Position numbers and translations under genes: made by a program. Positions 19,767-28,543 of a DNA stretch of 64,000 nucleotides are shown here, one piece after another (the first letter of the stretch is position 1; the number at the start of each line of letters is the position of its first letter). This stretch comes from Sphingobium sp. CECT 9361 (lineage in GTDB: Bacteria; Pseudomonadota; Alphaproteobacteria; Sphingomonadales; Sphingomonadaceae), in NCBI RefSeq assembly GCF_918741285.1, contig NZ_CAKKNC010000001.1, positions 496,001 through 560,000 on the forward strand. Direction: 5' to 3'. A model generated the notes under the pieces. The model was not told the DNA's origin. It worked only from the letters and a program-made list of their open reading frames with translations, and ran no database searches.

Positions 19767-19847
19767 CGGGGGACGTCCCCCGCCCCGTTCGATATATGAA
19801 CGGCAAGGGAGAGCCCAACGCTCTCCACCCATGGGTCACTGGACCCA
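19767..19847 (+). promoter_or_regulatory. Structured pnp leader with three hairpins
   Basis: Three perfect inverted repeats follow each other: CGGGGGACGTCCCCCG (19767-19782), GGAGAG/CTCTCC (19808-19826) and TGGGTC/GACCCA (19832-19847). The pnp start is 50 bases further on. In E. coli the pnp leader is a long hairpin cut by RNase III and then degraded by PNPase itself; a comparable role is inferred from position and structure only. Confidence 0.55.
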
Positions 19848-19896
19848 CCAAAGGCCCCGCCATGCAATAGGGCATCGCGGGCGAAGGAAATGAAAC

Positions 19897-22209
19897 ATGT
19901 TCGACGTTAAAAAAGTAGAAATCGAGCTGGGCGGCAAGACCCTCACGCTCGAAACGGGTCGTATTGCGCGTCAGGCTGACGGCGCTGTTCTGGCCACCTA
20001 TGGCGAAACCGTGGTGCTGTGCGCCGTGACCGCCGCCAAATCCGTGAAGGAAGGGCAGGACTTCTTCCCGCTCACCGTTCACTATCAGGAAAAATTCTCC
20101 GCAGCAGGCCGCATTCCCGGCGGCTTCTTCAAGCGTGAGCGCGGCGCAACCGAAAAGGAAACGCTGACCAGCCGCCTGATCGACCGTCCGGTCCGTCCGC
20201 TGTTCCCCGAAGGTTTCTACAACGAAATCAACGTAATTTGCCAGGTGCTCTCGTTCGATGGCGAAAGCGAACCCGATATCGTTGCGATGATCGCAGCATC
20301 GGCTGCGCTCACCATTTCGGGCGTACCTTTCATGGGTCCGATCGGCGCGGCGCGCGTCGGTTACAAGGATGGCGAATACAGCCTCAACCCGTCGATGGAC
20401 GATGTGAAGGCCGGTGAACTCGATCTGGTCGTCGCCGCCACGCATGACGCAGTGATGATGGTCGAATCGGAAGCGAAGGAGCTGTCCGAAGAAGTCATGC
20501 TCGGCGCCGTTGGCTTTGCTCATGACGCCTGCAAGAAGATCGTCGGCGCAATCATCAAGCTGGCTGAGAAGGCTGCCAAGGACCCGTGGGAAATGGCCGC
20601 CCAGGCTGACCTGTCGGCTGCCAAGGACAAGCTGAAGAAGCTGATCGGCAAGGACATTGCCGCCGCTTACAAGCTGACCGACAAGTCGGCACGTTCGGGC
20701 GCGCTCAACGAAGCCCGCGCAGCCGCCAAGGCAGCCTTTGCCGATGCAACCCCGCAGGATCAGATGGCAGCCTCCAAGCTGATGAAGAAGCTGGAAGCGG
20801 AAATCGTTCGCGGCGCAATCCTGAAGGATGGCACCCGCATCGACGGTCGTTCGACCACGCAGATCCGTCCGATCGAAGCCATCGTTGGCTTCCTGCCTCG
20901 CACCCATGGTTCGGCGCTGTTCACGCGCGGCGAAACGCAGTCGATCTGCACCACCACGCTGGGCACCAAGGACAGCGAGCAGATGATCGACGGCCTAACC
21001 GGGCTTTCGTACGAAAACTTCATGCTGCACTATAACTTCCCGCCCTATTCGGTCGGTGAAGTCGGTCGCTTCGGTGCGCCGGGTCGTCGTGAAGTGGGCC
21101 ATGGCAAGCTGGCATGGCGTGCGCTGCACCCCGTACTGCCCAGCAAGGACGAGTTCCCTTACACGATCCGCGTTCTGTCCGACATTACCGAGTCCAACGG
21201 CTCCTCGTCGATGGCAACGGTATGCGGCGGTTCGCTTTCGATGATGGACGCGGGCGTTCCGCTCAAGCGGCCGGTATCGGGCATCGCGATGGGTCTGATC
21301 CTGGAAGGCAAGGACTTCGCCGTTCTTTCTGACATTCTGGGTGACGAAGATCATCTGGGCGACATGGATTTCAAGGTTGCAGGCACATCCGACGGCATCA
21401 CCACGATGCAGATGGACATCAAGATCGCCGGCATCACCGAAGAGATCATGCGCAAGGCGCTGGAGCAGGCCAAGGAAGGCCGTGCGCACATTCTGGGCGA
21501 AATGGCCAAGGCGCTGGACAGCACCCGCACCGAACTGTCCGCACATGCTCCGCGTATCGAAACGCTGCAGATCGACAAGTCGAAGATCCGCGAAGTCATC
21601 GGCACCGGCGGCAAGGTTATTCGTGAAATCGTCGCGGAAACCGGCGCGAAGGTCGACATCGACGACGAAGGCCTGATCAAGATCAGCTCTTCCGACATCA
21701 ACCAGATCGAAGCAGCACGTAAGTGGATCCTGGGCATCACGCAGGAAGCGGAAGTCGGCAAGGTCTATGACGGCAAGGTCGTCAACATGGTCGATTTCGG
21801 CGCGTTCGTGAACTTCATGGGCGGCAAGGACGGCTTGGTCCACGTTTCGGAAATCCGCAATGAGCGGGTCGAGAAGGTGGCTGACGTCCTGAAGGAAGGC
21901 CAGGAAGTAAAGGTCAAGGTTCTCGAAATCGATCCGCGTGGCAAGGTTCGCCTGTCGATGCGCGTTGTCGATCAGGAAACCGGCGCCGAACTGGAAGACA
22001 CCCGTCCGCCCCGTGAAGCGCGCGAACCGCGCGGTGACAGGGGCGACCGTGGGGATCGCGGTGACCGTGGTCCGCGTCGCGATGGCGGCGGTGGCGATCG
22101 CAATCGTCGCGATCGTGGCGGTCGTGGCGACCGTCCGCGCAGCGAAAGCAGCGAAGCGTCGAAGGACAGCGACGCTGGCGGTCTGCCTGACTTTCTGACG
22201 CAAGACTGA
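19897..22209 (+). CDS. pnp: Polyribonucleotide nucleotidyltransferase (PNPase)
   Basis: The protein has 770 residues. Two RNase PH domains (about 1-230 and 330-560, with [14 protein letters not shown] and the second catalytic core GPDAG-like [18 protein letters not shown]) flank a helical linker. KH ([16 protein letters not shown]) and S1 ([20 protein letters not shown]) domains follow. The last 70 residues form an RG/RGD-rich disordered tail, an RNA-binding feature common in alphaproteobacteria. The enzyme degrades RNA 3' to 5' with phosphate. AAGGAA precedes the ATG. Confidence 0.97.
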   Translation: MFDVKKVEIELGGKTLTLETGRIARQADGAVLATYGETVVLCAVTAAKSVKEGQDFFPLTVHYQEKFSAAGRIPGGFFKRERGATEKETLTSRLIDRPVRPLFPEGFYNEINVICQVLSFDGESEPDIVAMIAASAALTISGVPFMGPIGAARVGYKDGEYSLNPSMDDVKAGELDLVVAATHDAVMMVESEAKELSEEVMLGAVGFAHDACKKIVGAIIKLAEKAAKDPWEMAAQADLSAAKDKLKKLIGKDIAAAYKLTDKSARSGALNEARAAAKAAFADATPQDQMAASKLMKKLEAEIVRGAILKDGTRIDGRSTTQIRPIEAIVGFLPRTHGSALFTRGETQSICTTTLGTKDSEQMIDGLTGLSYENFMLHYNFPPYSVGEVGRFGAPGRREVGHGKLAWRALHPVLPSKDEFPYTIRVLSDITESNGSSSMATVCGGSLSMMDAGVPLKRPVSGIAMGLILEGKDFAVLSDILGDEDHLGDMDFKVAGTSDGITTMQMDIKIAGITEEIMRKALEQAKEGRAHILGEMAKALDSTRTELSAHAPRIETLQIDKSKIREVIGTGGKVIREIVAETGAKVDIDDEGLIKISSSDINQIEAARKWILGITQEAEVGKVYDGKVVNMVDFGAFVNFMGGKDGLVHVSEIRNERVEKVADVLKEGQEVKVKVLEIDPRGKVRLSMRVVDQETGAELEDTRPPREAREPRGDRGDRGDRGDRGPRRDGGGGDRNRRDRGGRGDRPRSESSEASKDSDAGGLPDFLTQD

Positions 22210-22242
22210 TCGGCTGCGGCCCTGCGCCGCAATCGTTGAAAA

Positions 22243-22277
22243 GGGGGTCGTTCGGCAGTACCGAGCGGCCCCTTTTT
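22243..22277 (+). terminator. Intrinsic terminator after pnp
   Basis: GGGGGTCGTTCGG pairs imperfectly with CCGAGCGGCCCC around a 5-base loop and is followed by five Ts at 22273-22277. It lies about 33 bases after the pnp stop and closes the nusA-pnp block. Confidence 0.8.
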
Positions 22278-22296
22278 CATGCCCGCAGAAGATGTA

Positions 22297-22437
22297 TCAG
22301 GTTCGGCTATCGTGGAGCAGAGCGACGAGCGAAGCCCACGCATCTTCCCGCTCTTGCCGCGTTTCGCGTGCCAGGTCTCTGCTGACGTGGCGGCGGTCGC
22401 GGCGATGACGGCGCGCGGCTAGGGAGATTTCGGACAT
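22297..22437 (-). CDS. Possible 46-residue basic small protein
   Basis: An ATG at 22437 opens a 46-codon frame ending at 22297. The predicted product begins MSEISLAARRHRRDRR and continues with an Arg/Glu-rich helix-like stretch and a hydrophobic patch (AWASLVALLHD). It fills most of the 300-base gap between pnp and the histidine kinase gene and is read in the same direction as the kinase. I see no clear Shine-Dalgarno and do not recognise the family, so it may be a chance frame; nothing else is visible in this gap. Confidence 0.3.
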   Translation of the reverse strand: MSEISLAARRHRRDRRHVSRDLARETRQEREDAWASLVALLHDSRT

Positions 22438-22510
22438 GGCGACACAACGTCGCGGAACGGCTTTCGATACAGCTCTTTCGATGACCTGCCGCCGCTGGAG
22501 GACCAGCCGT

Positions 22511-24382
22511 TCAGTCGGTCGGGTCGCTATCCAGAACCTGCCGTATCTTATGTGCCAACTGGCTCATGGTGAACGGCTTGGACAGCAGCGCGACCCCGGC
22601 GTCCAGCATTCCGTTGTGAACGATGGCGTTGCGCGTGTAGCCGGTAGTGTAGAGTATCTTGAGCGTGGGACGGTCGATCAGCACCTTGTCCACTAGCTTG
22701 CGCCCGTTCATGTCGGGCATCACCACATCGGTGAACAGCAGGTCGATACGCGGCTGAATAGCCAGTACGGCCAGCGCCTGGCTGGCATCCGACGCCTGCA
22801 CAACCGTATAGCCAAGCTCGCGAAGGCTATCGACGGACACGTGCCGGACACGATCCTCGTCCTCGACCACCAGAATGATCTCACCATCGCGTGCGCGGGG
22901 TAAGTCTGTGGTTGTCGGGACGCTGCGACCCGATCCAACGCCTTCGCTCTCGCCATAGTGGCGCGGCAGATAGAGTTTGATCGACGTCCCGTCGCCGGGC
23001 TCGGAGTAAATCTTCACATGGCCTTGCGACTGCTTGATGAAACCGAACACCTGGCTGAGGCCAAGGCCCGTTCCTCGTCCAACGCCCTTTGTCGTGAAGA
23101 ACGGCTCGAACGCGCGCTCGACAACTTCCGGCGGCATGCCAAAGCCTGTGTCCGTCACCGACACTACGATATATTGGCCAGCAGTCACTTCGTTGTGCGC
23201 CGCGGCATAATCGTCGTCGAGATGCGCGTTGTTTGTTTCGATCGTCAGCTTGCCGCCATCCGGCATCGCATCGCGCGCGTTGACGCACAGGTTGAGAATG
23301 GCGTTCTCAAGCTGATTGGGATCGACAAACGTCGTCCACAACCCACCGGCAAGCACCGTTTCGACGCGCAGGTTGTCGCCGATGGTCCGCCGCAGCAGTT
23401 CGGACATGCCACCCACGAGCTTATTGGCGTCGAGGGATTGCGGTTCAAGTGGCTGCTGACGGGAAAAGGCAAGCAAGCGCGACGTGAGCTGAGTCGCGCG
23501 CTGCGCGCCCTCCATCGCATTGTCCAGATTTTGCAGTGCCTTCGGGTCGGCATCCTCGCTCAGCCGCCGCCGTGCGATGTCCAGCGAACCGACCACGACG
23601 GCAAGCATATTGTTAAAGTCGTGAGCGATACCGCCGGTCAGTTGTCCGACCGCCTCCATCTTCTGCAATTGGCGAAGCTGTGTCTCCACGGCAGTCCGGC
23701 TTTGGGCCTCCTCATGCAGTTGCGCGTTGGCGTCGGCCACTGCATCGCGGGCAGCCACCGCGTCGATCAGTCGGCTGCGTGCACTGCGGATGGTGTACAG
23801 GCCCAGCAGCATCACGGTCACGCCACTCACCGCCAGTGCAATGGCAATGGCTGTGCGTTGCATACTGGCTGTTGCTTCGCGTTTGAACAACAGGTTCTGC
23901 TCTTCACGCTGCATGGCAGCAATTGCACGACGGGCATTATCCATGGACATTTTGCCACGCAACAGTTCGTCCGTATCTATCGGTGCACCCAGCTCGAATT
24001 TGGCGATGGCTAGACGAAGATATTCCTGCCGTCCTGCAGTAATTTCCTGCAGCTTCTTGAGACGCTGGATCTGCGCGGGATTGTCGGCCAGCGCTGTTTC
24101 CAGTGCGGCGAAATCGGCTGGCAGGCTGCGCAAAGCTGCCTCATAGGGTTCCAGAAAAGTCCTAAGCCCGGTCAACAGATACCCGCGTTGACCTGTCTCG
24201 GCATCCTGAAGGCGGGACAATATGCCTGACAGGCGATTCTGCATGGCCTGTGTATGCGTAATCGCTGCGATCGACTGGTCCTGCCTTACCGACAGCCAGA
24301 TGCTCCCGCCGATGGCAAGCGCGAGAAACAGAAAACCGGCGACCAGCGCGCGAATGGACTTGTCGAACCGAAAAGTGAGCAT
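22511..24382 (-). CDS. Hybrid sensor histidine kinase with CHASE3 sensor and receiver domain
   Basis: The protein has 623 residues. Two transmembrane helices (about 11-31 and 177-197) bracket a CHASE3-type helical periplasmic sensor (DAETGQRGYLLTG is the typical motif). A linker helix follows, then HisKA with the phosphorylated His in GGIAHDFNNML (H254), an HATPase domain (NLCVNARDAMPDGG, DTGFGMPPEV, GTGLGLSQVFGF) and a C-terminal receiver with Asp in LLFTDVVMPDMNG (about D552). No DNA-binding regulator is next to it, so its output is unknown. It lies downstream of and co-directional with the multiheme cytochrome operon, about 120 bases away; a functional link is only a possibility. Confidence 0.92.
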   Translation of the reverse strand: MLTFRFDKSIRALVAGFLFLALAIGGSIWLSVRQDQSIAAITHTQAMQNRLSGILSRLQDAETGQRGYLLTGLRTFLEPYEAALRSLPADFAALETALADNPAQIQRLKKLQEITAGRQEYLRLAIAKFELGAPIDTDELLRGKMSMDNARRAIAAMQREEQNLLFKREATASMQRTAIAIALAVSGVTVMLLGLYTIRSARSRLIDAVAARDAVADANAQLHEEAQSRTAVETQLRQLQKMEAVGQLTGGIAHDFNNMLAVVVGSLDIARRRLSEDADPKALQNLDNAMEGAQRATQLTSRLLAFSRQQPLEPQSLDANKLVGGMSELLRRTIGDNLRVETVLAGGLWTTFVDPNQLENAILNLCVNARDAMPDGGKLTIETNNAHLDDDYAAAHNEVTAGQYIVVSVTDTGFGMPPEVVERAFEPFFTTKGVGRGTGLGLSQVFGFIKQSQGHVKIYSEPGDGTSIKLYLPRHYGESEGVGSGRSVPTTTDLPRARDGEIILVVEDEDRVRHVSVDSLRELGYTVVQASDASQALAVLAIQPRIDLLFTDVVMPDMNGRKLVDKVLIDRPTLKILYTTGYTRNAIVHNGMLDAGVALLSKPFTMSQLAHKIRQVLDSDPTD

Positions 24383-24502
24383 CGCTAGTGCTTAGCTGCT
24401 TTTGTCGGTCGGTCAACTCTCCAGCCGTGCATTTGCCGACGGAGTGAACGTCTTGATATCTTTCCGTATTCCCCGATTAATGGGGTGCGCGAAATCCCCT
24501 GT

Positions 24503-27500
24503 TCAGCGGTTGGGCACCTTCATCGGCGGTCGCCAGTCGCGCATGTCGGGTTCGTCGCTGACCTTGTATGGGATACCGCGCCGGTCGAGGAACAGCCGCT
24601 CCATCTCGCTGCGGGTAAAGGGTCGTGAGCCCAGACGTCCGAACACGGCGATCTGCCCACCGGTCTCATCGACGGCCCGGTCGCGATCCAGCCCCTTGGA
24701 TAGCGCCAGCGCAGGGGACGGGGTCTTCGCCCAGGCGATCAATTCAGGTTTCGGTGCGGGCGAGAAGCCATAGAAATTGGGCTGGCTGTCGGGGCTGGTA
24801 AGCTGAATGACCTTCAGGCCATTACGACCATCCGCGACATAAGCGAACAAGGATGCGTTGGTGGTGGCGACGATCACGTCCTCGACATCGTTCATCGCCC
24901 CGCCGAACGTCTCCTTGGCATAGAGCAAAGGCTGCAGCGGGTTGGTGATGTTGACGATTACCAGACCGTCTGCCTTGCCCGCGACATAGGCATAGGTGCG
25001 CGCCAGGTAGATGCGCCGCGCGTCCGCCAGCGGCACGGTGCCCGATGGCACGGCAACGGGATCGGTCAGCTTGGTCACGTCGAACAGCTTGAGCCCTTCG
25101 GCGTCCGTAACCCAGAGATACCGGAACTGGATCGCACTGGCCCGCGCATCCTTCAGCGGACGTACCGCTGCCAGACGCGGCTTCAGCGGATCGGACAGAT
25201 CGACCACCACCAGCCCGACATCGGCGGTGATATAGGCGATTTGACCGGCCAACTGGATATGCCGCGCACCCTTCAGCACATTGTCTGGGTTCCATGTCAC
25301 CGCGCGCTTCAGGAAATTGTTGCGGAATTCGCCATCGGCCATCGTCTCGATGTTGACCATCACCAGCCCTTCGACGCTGTCGGTGACGGCGGCGTAGGAA
25401 TAGATCGGCAGGAAAGGCTGCTCCTGATTGATGGTGCGCAGTTCAGGCGTGTTGCGCAGCGGGTTGACCGGCTGATTGGTCGCAATCGCCATGCAGGTCG
25501 CATTGGTTGTCTTGACGCGGGTGTTCTGTCCCAGCTTGGAGAAGGGCGCGCTCACGATCCGTTCGGAGAAGCCCTTGTTGGCGATGGAGGCAACGTCATA
25601 GACGTGGAAGCCGCCCTTGCCTTCTGCCACGAACATATATTCGCCGCGCAGTTGCAGGCAGCCGACCCGGTCGGTGGTGCCTTGCACGATGTTCTTGAAT
25701 TCCTCCATCGGCTGCGTTTCGCCGGACGCCTTGGCGTCGAACACCTTGCCGCGCACCCAATCCTTCAACTCGCGCTTATTGTCCTCGACATGCATGCGCC
25801 AGTAATCGGGATAGGCATATTTCTGAAGATAGCTGCCGATGACCGCCTGGGGTTCGTCCCATTCGGTGACGCGCACCGCTTCGAACCCGCCTTCAAGGCC
25901 GGTCCAGGCATTCAAACCCACGAAGTTCACGAAATTCGTGCCCAGCAACAACAGTTGCGACATGATCGCGTTGTTGTCGTCCTTCGCCGACAGATGGCAG
26001 TCCGAGCAGGTCTTTGTCTCGGTCGTTCGCACGGTATGCGGGAAGTGCGGCGCGAACGCTTGCGAGGAAAAGCCGATGCCTGAAATCGGTGGCTGCTGAA
26101 TATAGATGCGCTCTCGATTGAGGTTGGTTGAGGACAGCACCAGCGCACTGGTCGAGCGAACCGGGGTGATTTCGTTCCCCTTGGTCGTCATGTGGCGGCC
26201 AAGCTGGAACATCTCGTCACGCGCGACCTGCGGGTTGTACGTCGCGAAGTTCCGCGTTTCCTCGCCCTCGAAATGGTGGAGCTTCGTCTTCCAGTTCGCC
26301 TCGATGGGCAAATGGCAGCCACCGCAGCTCGTCGTCCAGCTCAAATGGCAGGTGAAGCAGGCCATCTGATCGTCGCCATGCGCCCGGTCCGCCTTGGCGA
26401 CTCCCGGCCCGAAACCGTAACTGCCGTCTTCTGCGCTGGTCTTGCTCATCAGCTTAGACCGCGCCGCCCGCGCATTGAAATGCGGGCTGGTCGCGTCGAC
26501 GCTGTCCTTGACGAGACTGACTTCCCATTCGAGTGTCGGATCGACGATGGACCGTTGGATCAGCTTGCGCCGACCGCTGGCATCGTAGAACCATTCGAAC
26601 CGACGCTTGCCATCGGGATTGCGCAGCAACGCGAGGTTGGTGCCATTCGGCGGGGCGGCGGGACCGGAGGTGAGCAGCGTCGGCCATGCGTCTGCAGTGC
26701 CGTGGCAATCCTTACATCCGATTTCGATGGCGTTGGCGACTTCGCCATAGATGTAACCATTGCCGTGACTGTCCTGCCCAAAATGGCAATCCGCGCACTG
26801 CAGACCCTTTTCGGCGTGGATGTCCATCATATGCACGGTCTTGCCGGGGTTGGTGCCGGGCTGGACGAATTTCTCCTCACCCTTTTTGCGCCACTTTTCC
26901 GGATCGTCATTCGCGACGATCTTCCCGTCCTTGTCGAGCAGATTGCCTTCGCGATCGCGCTTGAAGATGCCGCGGAAATTCCAGCCATGGCCGTGATAGT
27001 CGGCAAACTGCGTGTCCTTGGCCTTTTCATTGAGGTCATAGACATTGCGCAGGAAATCGACATCGGACCAGTTGCCCTTGGGCGCCGCGCCTTCGGGGTT
27101 GCGCTCCAGTGTCTCGTGGACTTCGGCGGCGGTCGGATATTTCTGCTTCTTGGGCCACATCAGCGGCGCGTCGGACTCATAGTCCCACATGGTGTAGCCA
27201 AGGTAGCTGTTCAGGAAGATGTTGGGCTGATGCATGTGGCAATTCATGCACTGCGCCGTAGGGATCGCGCGGGTGAAAGCATGCTTGATCGGGTGGCCGC
27301 TTTCCTTCGCGGCGGCGATGGGATGCTCAGGCGTGGCGTCGTCATGATTGGACGCGACGGTTTCGCCATGCGGACCTTTCAGGCCGCCGTGACCCACTTC
27401 GGCATGTTCGACTTTGGCGGCAATCGTCGGATCGACGGTCGCACTTTGCCCGTCGCGGCCATATTGCGCGTAGATCAGGCTGTGGCGCGGTTCGCGGTCG

Positions 27501-28543
27501 TTGGCATAGACGACATGGCAACCCGAACAGCCCGAATGGCGATAGTCGCCCGGCTGGTCGTTGGTCCCCATGAACCACATGAACGGATCGTTGAGGCGGG
27601 TCTTGTGAATGTTGAGCGCGGGGATCGCAACGCGCAGGCCGGTGCCGGGACCGCGGCTCGATTGCTTCAGGTCCGGGCGGCCCGGTTCTTCGAGCCGCTG
27701 GATCGATCCGGTCGGGTTGGGCAGGCCGATTTCGGCAAACTGCGTCTGGATATTGCGCCCGCCACGCTCGAACACGCGGAACACGTCGCCGGGCGGAATG
27801 ACGTGCCATGTCGGCAGCGGATAGAGTTCGGCCAGCGCACCGCGCGCCTTCTCCGCGTCGGTCAGTTTGCCCGGCGGATTACCGGGTGTGACGATCTTGG
27901 CGGGTTCGCCTTCGCGCGTATAGGCTTCGCCGAAGATGTAGTTCTTGAACGGGACGATCCCGTTATTATACGCCGCACCGCCCCACAGCATCGCGCCCGA
28001 CGCCATGATTGAGCGTTCTGCCGCTTCGATGGTGGCCAGATGGCACGACCCGCAGGCTTCGCGCGCCACGCGATAGTCGGACGGATTAACGAAGCGTACG
28101 AATTCCGGCGCTTCCTTGTTCAGCAGCGCATAGGTGCGTTTCGGATTGGCCGAAGAGGGATAATGCCAGCTTTCGGGATAGGTCGGCAGCACATGCGCCT
28201 TGTCCCGCGCGGCGGCATAGGCGGGATCGTCGAAGCCCAGTTCGGGATTGCCGCGCACGCTCGCATTGCCGCCATGACAATCGGTGCAGCCCAGCATGAC
28301 CGCAGGCGTTGTGTGCATCGATGGTTCGTCGGTCTTCGTGTGACAGCTATAGCAACCATCGGATTTACCGGCGACCTGCTCTGCGGTCTGACTCATCGGC
28401 GCGGCGGGGGCGACGGCATAGACGCGCTTCACGGGCTTTTCGTCGTCGCTCGCCTGAACGATGGCAACGGGAATGAGCAAGGCGGCGAGGAGGAGAAGCG
28501 CCCAGCCTTTCAGCCGTGAGAGAATGGGAAGCAAGCCGCGCAT
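24503..28543 (-). CDS. Decaheme c-type cytochrome fused to LVIVD-repeat domain
   Basis: The protein has about 1346 residues, starting at the ATG at 28543, which overlaps the upstream stop (TGATG); a TTG one codon earlier also exists. A signal peptide (about 1-31) leads to a large region with ten CXXCH heme sites: CYSCH, CTDCH, CGSCH, CSGCH, CMNCH, CADCH, CKDCH, CFTCH, CGGCH and CSDCH, at about residues 64, 86, 164, 339, 432, 583, 610, 729, 740 and 846. No CXXCK is present. From about 950 to 1260 it carries LVIVD-type propeller repeats (FHVYDVASI, LVMVNIE, LVVVDLSDPLKP, LKLFDVTKLTDP, LVIVNITNPLQP). It is exported and probably works in the periplasm or at the cell surface as an electron carrier. 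It is the last gene of a four-gene operon with a beta-barrel and another cytochrome. Its redox partner is unknown. Confidence 0.85.
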   Translation of the reverse strand: MRGLLPILSRLKGWALLLLAALLIPVAIVQASDDEKPVKRVYAVAPAAPMSQTAEQVAGKSDGCYSCHTKTDEPSMHTTPAVMLGCTDCHGGNASVRGNPELGFDDPAYAAARDKAHVLPTYPESWHYPSSANPKRTYALLNKEAPEFVRFVNPSDYRVAREACGSCHLATIEAAERSIMASGAMLWGGAAYNNGIVPFKNYIFGEAYTREGEPAKIVTPGNPPGKLTDAEKARGALAELYPLPTWHVIPPGDVFRVFERGGRNIQTQFAEIGLPNPTGSIQRLEEPGRPDLKQSSRGPGTGLRVAIPALNIHKTRLNDPFMWFMGTNDQPGDYRHSGCSGCHVVYANDREPRHSLIYAQYGRDGQSATVDPTIAAKVEHAEVGHGGLKGPHGETVASNHDDATPEHPIAAAKESGHPIKHAFTRAIPTAQCMNCHMHQPNIFLNSYLGYTMWDYESDAPLMWPKKQKYPTAAEVHETLERNPEGAAPKGNWSDVDFLRNVYDLNEKAKDTQFADYHGHGWNFRGIFKRDREGNLLDKDGKIVANDDPEKWRKKGEEKFVQPGTNPGKTVHMMDIHAEKGLQCADCHFGQDSHGNGYIYGEVANAIEIGCKDCHGTADAWPTLLTSGPAAPPNGTNLALLRNPDGKRRFEWFYDASGRRKLIQRSIVDPTLEWEVSLVKDSVDATSPHFNARAARSKLMSKTSAEDGSYGFGPGVAKADRAHGDDQMACFTCHLSWTTSCGGCHLPIEANWKTKLHHFEGEETRNFATYNPQVARDEMFQLGRHMTTKGNEITPVRSTSALVLSSTNLNRERIYIQQPPISGIGFSSQAFAPHFPHTVRTTETKTCSDCHLSAKDDNNAIMSQLLLLGTNFVNFVGLNAWTGLEGGFEAVRVTEWDEPQAVIGSYLQKYAYPDYWRMHVEDNKRELKDWVRGKVFDAKASGETQPMEEFKNIVQGTTDRVGCLQLRGEYMFVAEGKGGFHVYDVASIANKGFSERIVSAPFSKLGQNTRVKTTNATCMAIATNQPVNPLRNTPELRTINQEQPFLPIYSYAAVTDSVEGLVMVNIETMADGEFRNNFLKRAVTWNPDNVLKGARHIQLAGQIAYITADVGLVVVDLSDPLKPRLAAVRPLKDARASAIQFRYLWVTDAEGLKLFDVTKLTDPVAVPSGTVPLADARRIYLARTYAYVAGKADGLVIVNITNPLQPLLYAKETFGGAMNDVEDVIVATTNASLFAYVADGRNGLKVIQLTSPDSQPNFYGFSPAPKPELIAWAKTPSPALALSKGLDRDRAVDETGGQIAVFGRLGSRPFTRSEMERLFLDRRGIPYKVSDEPDMRDWRPPMKVPNR

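Noticed and set aside
19831..19893. 20-codon upstream frame ending three bases before the pnp start
   Set aside because: It has no Shine-Dalgarno and lies over the hairpins of the leader; chance is enough to explain it.
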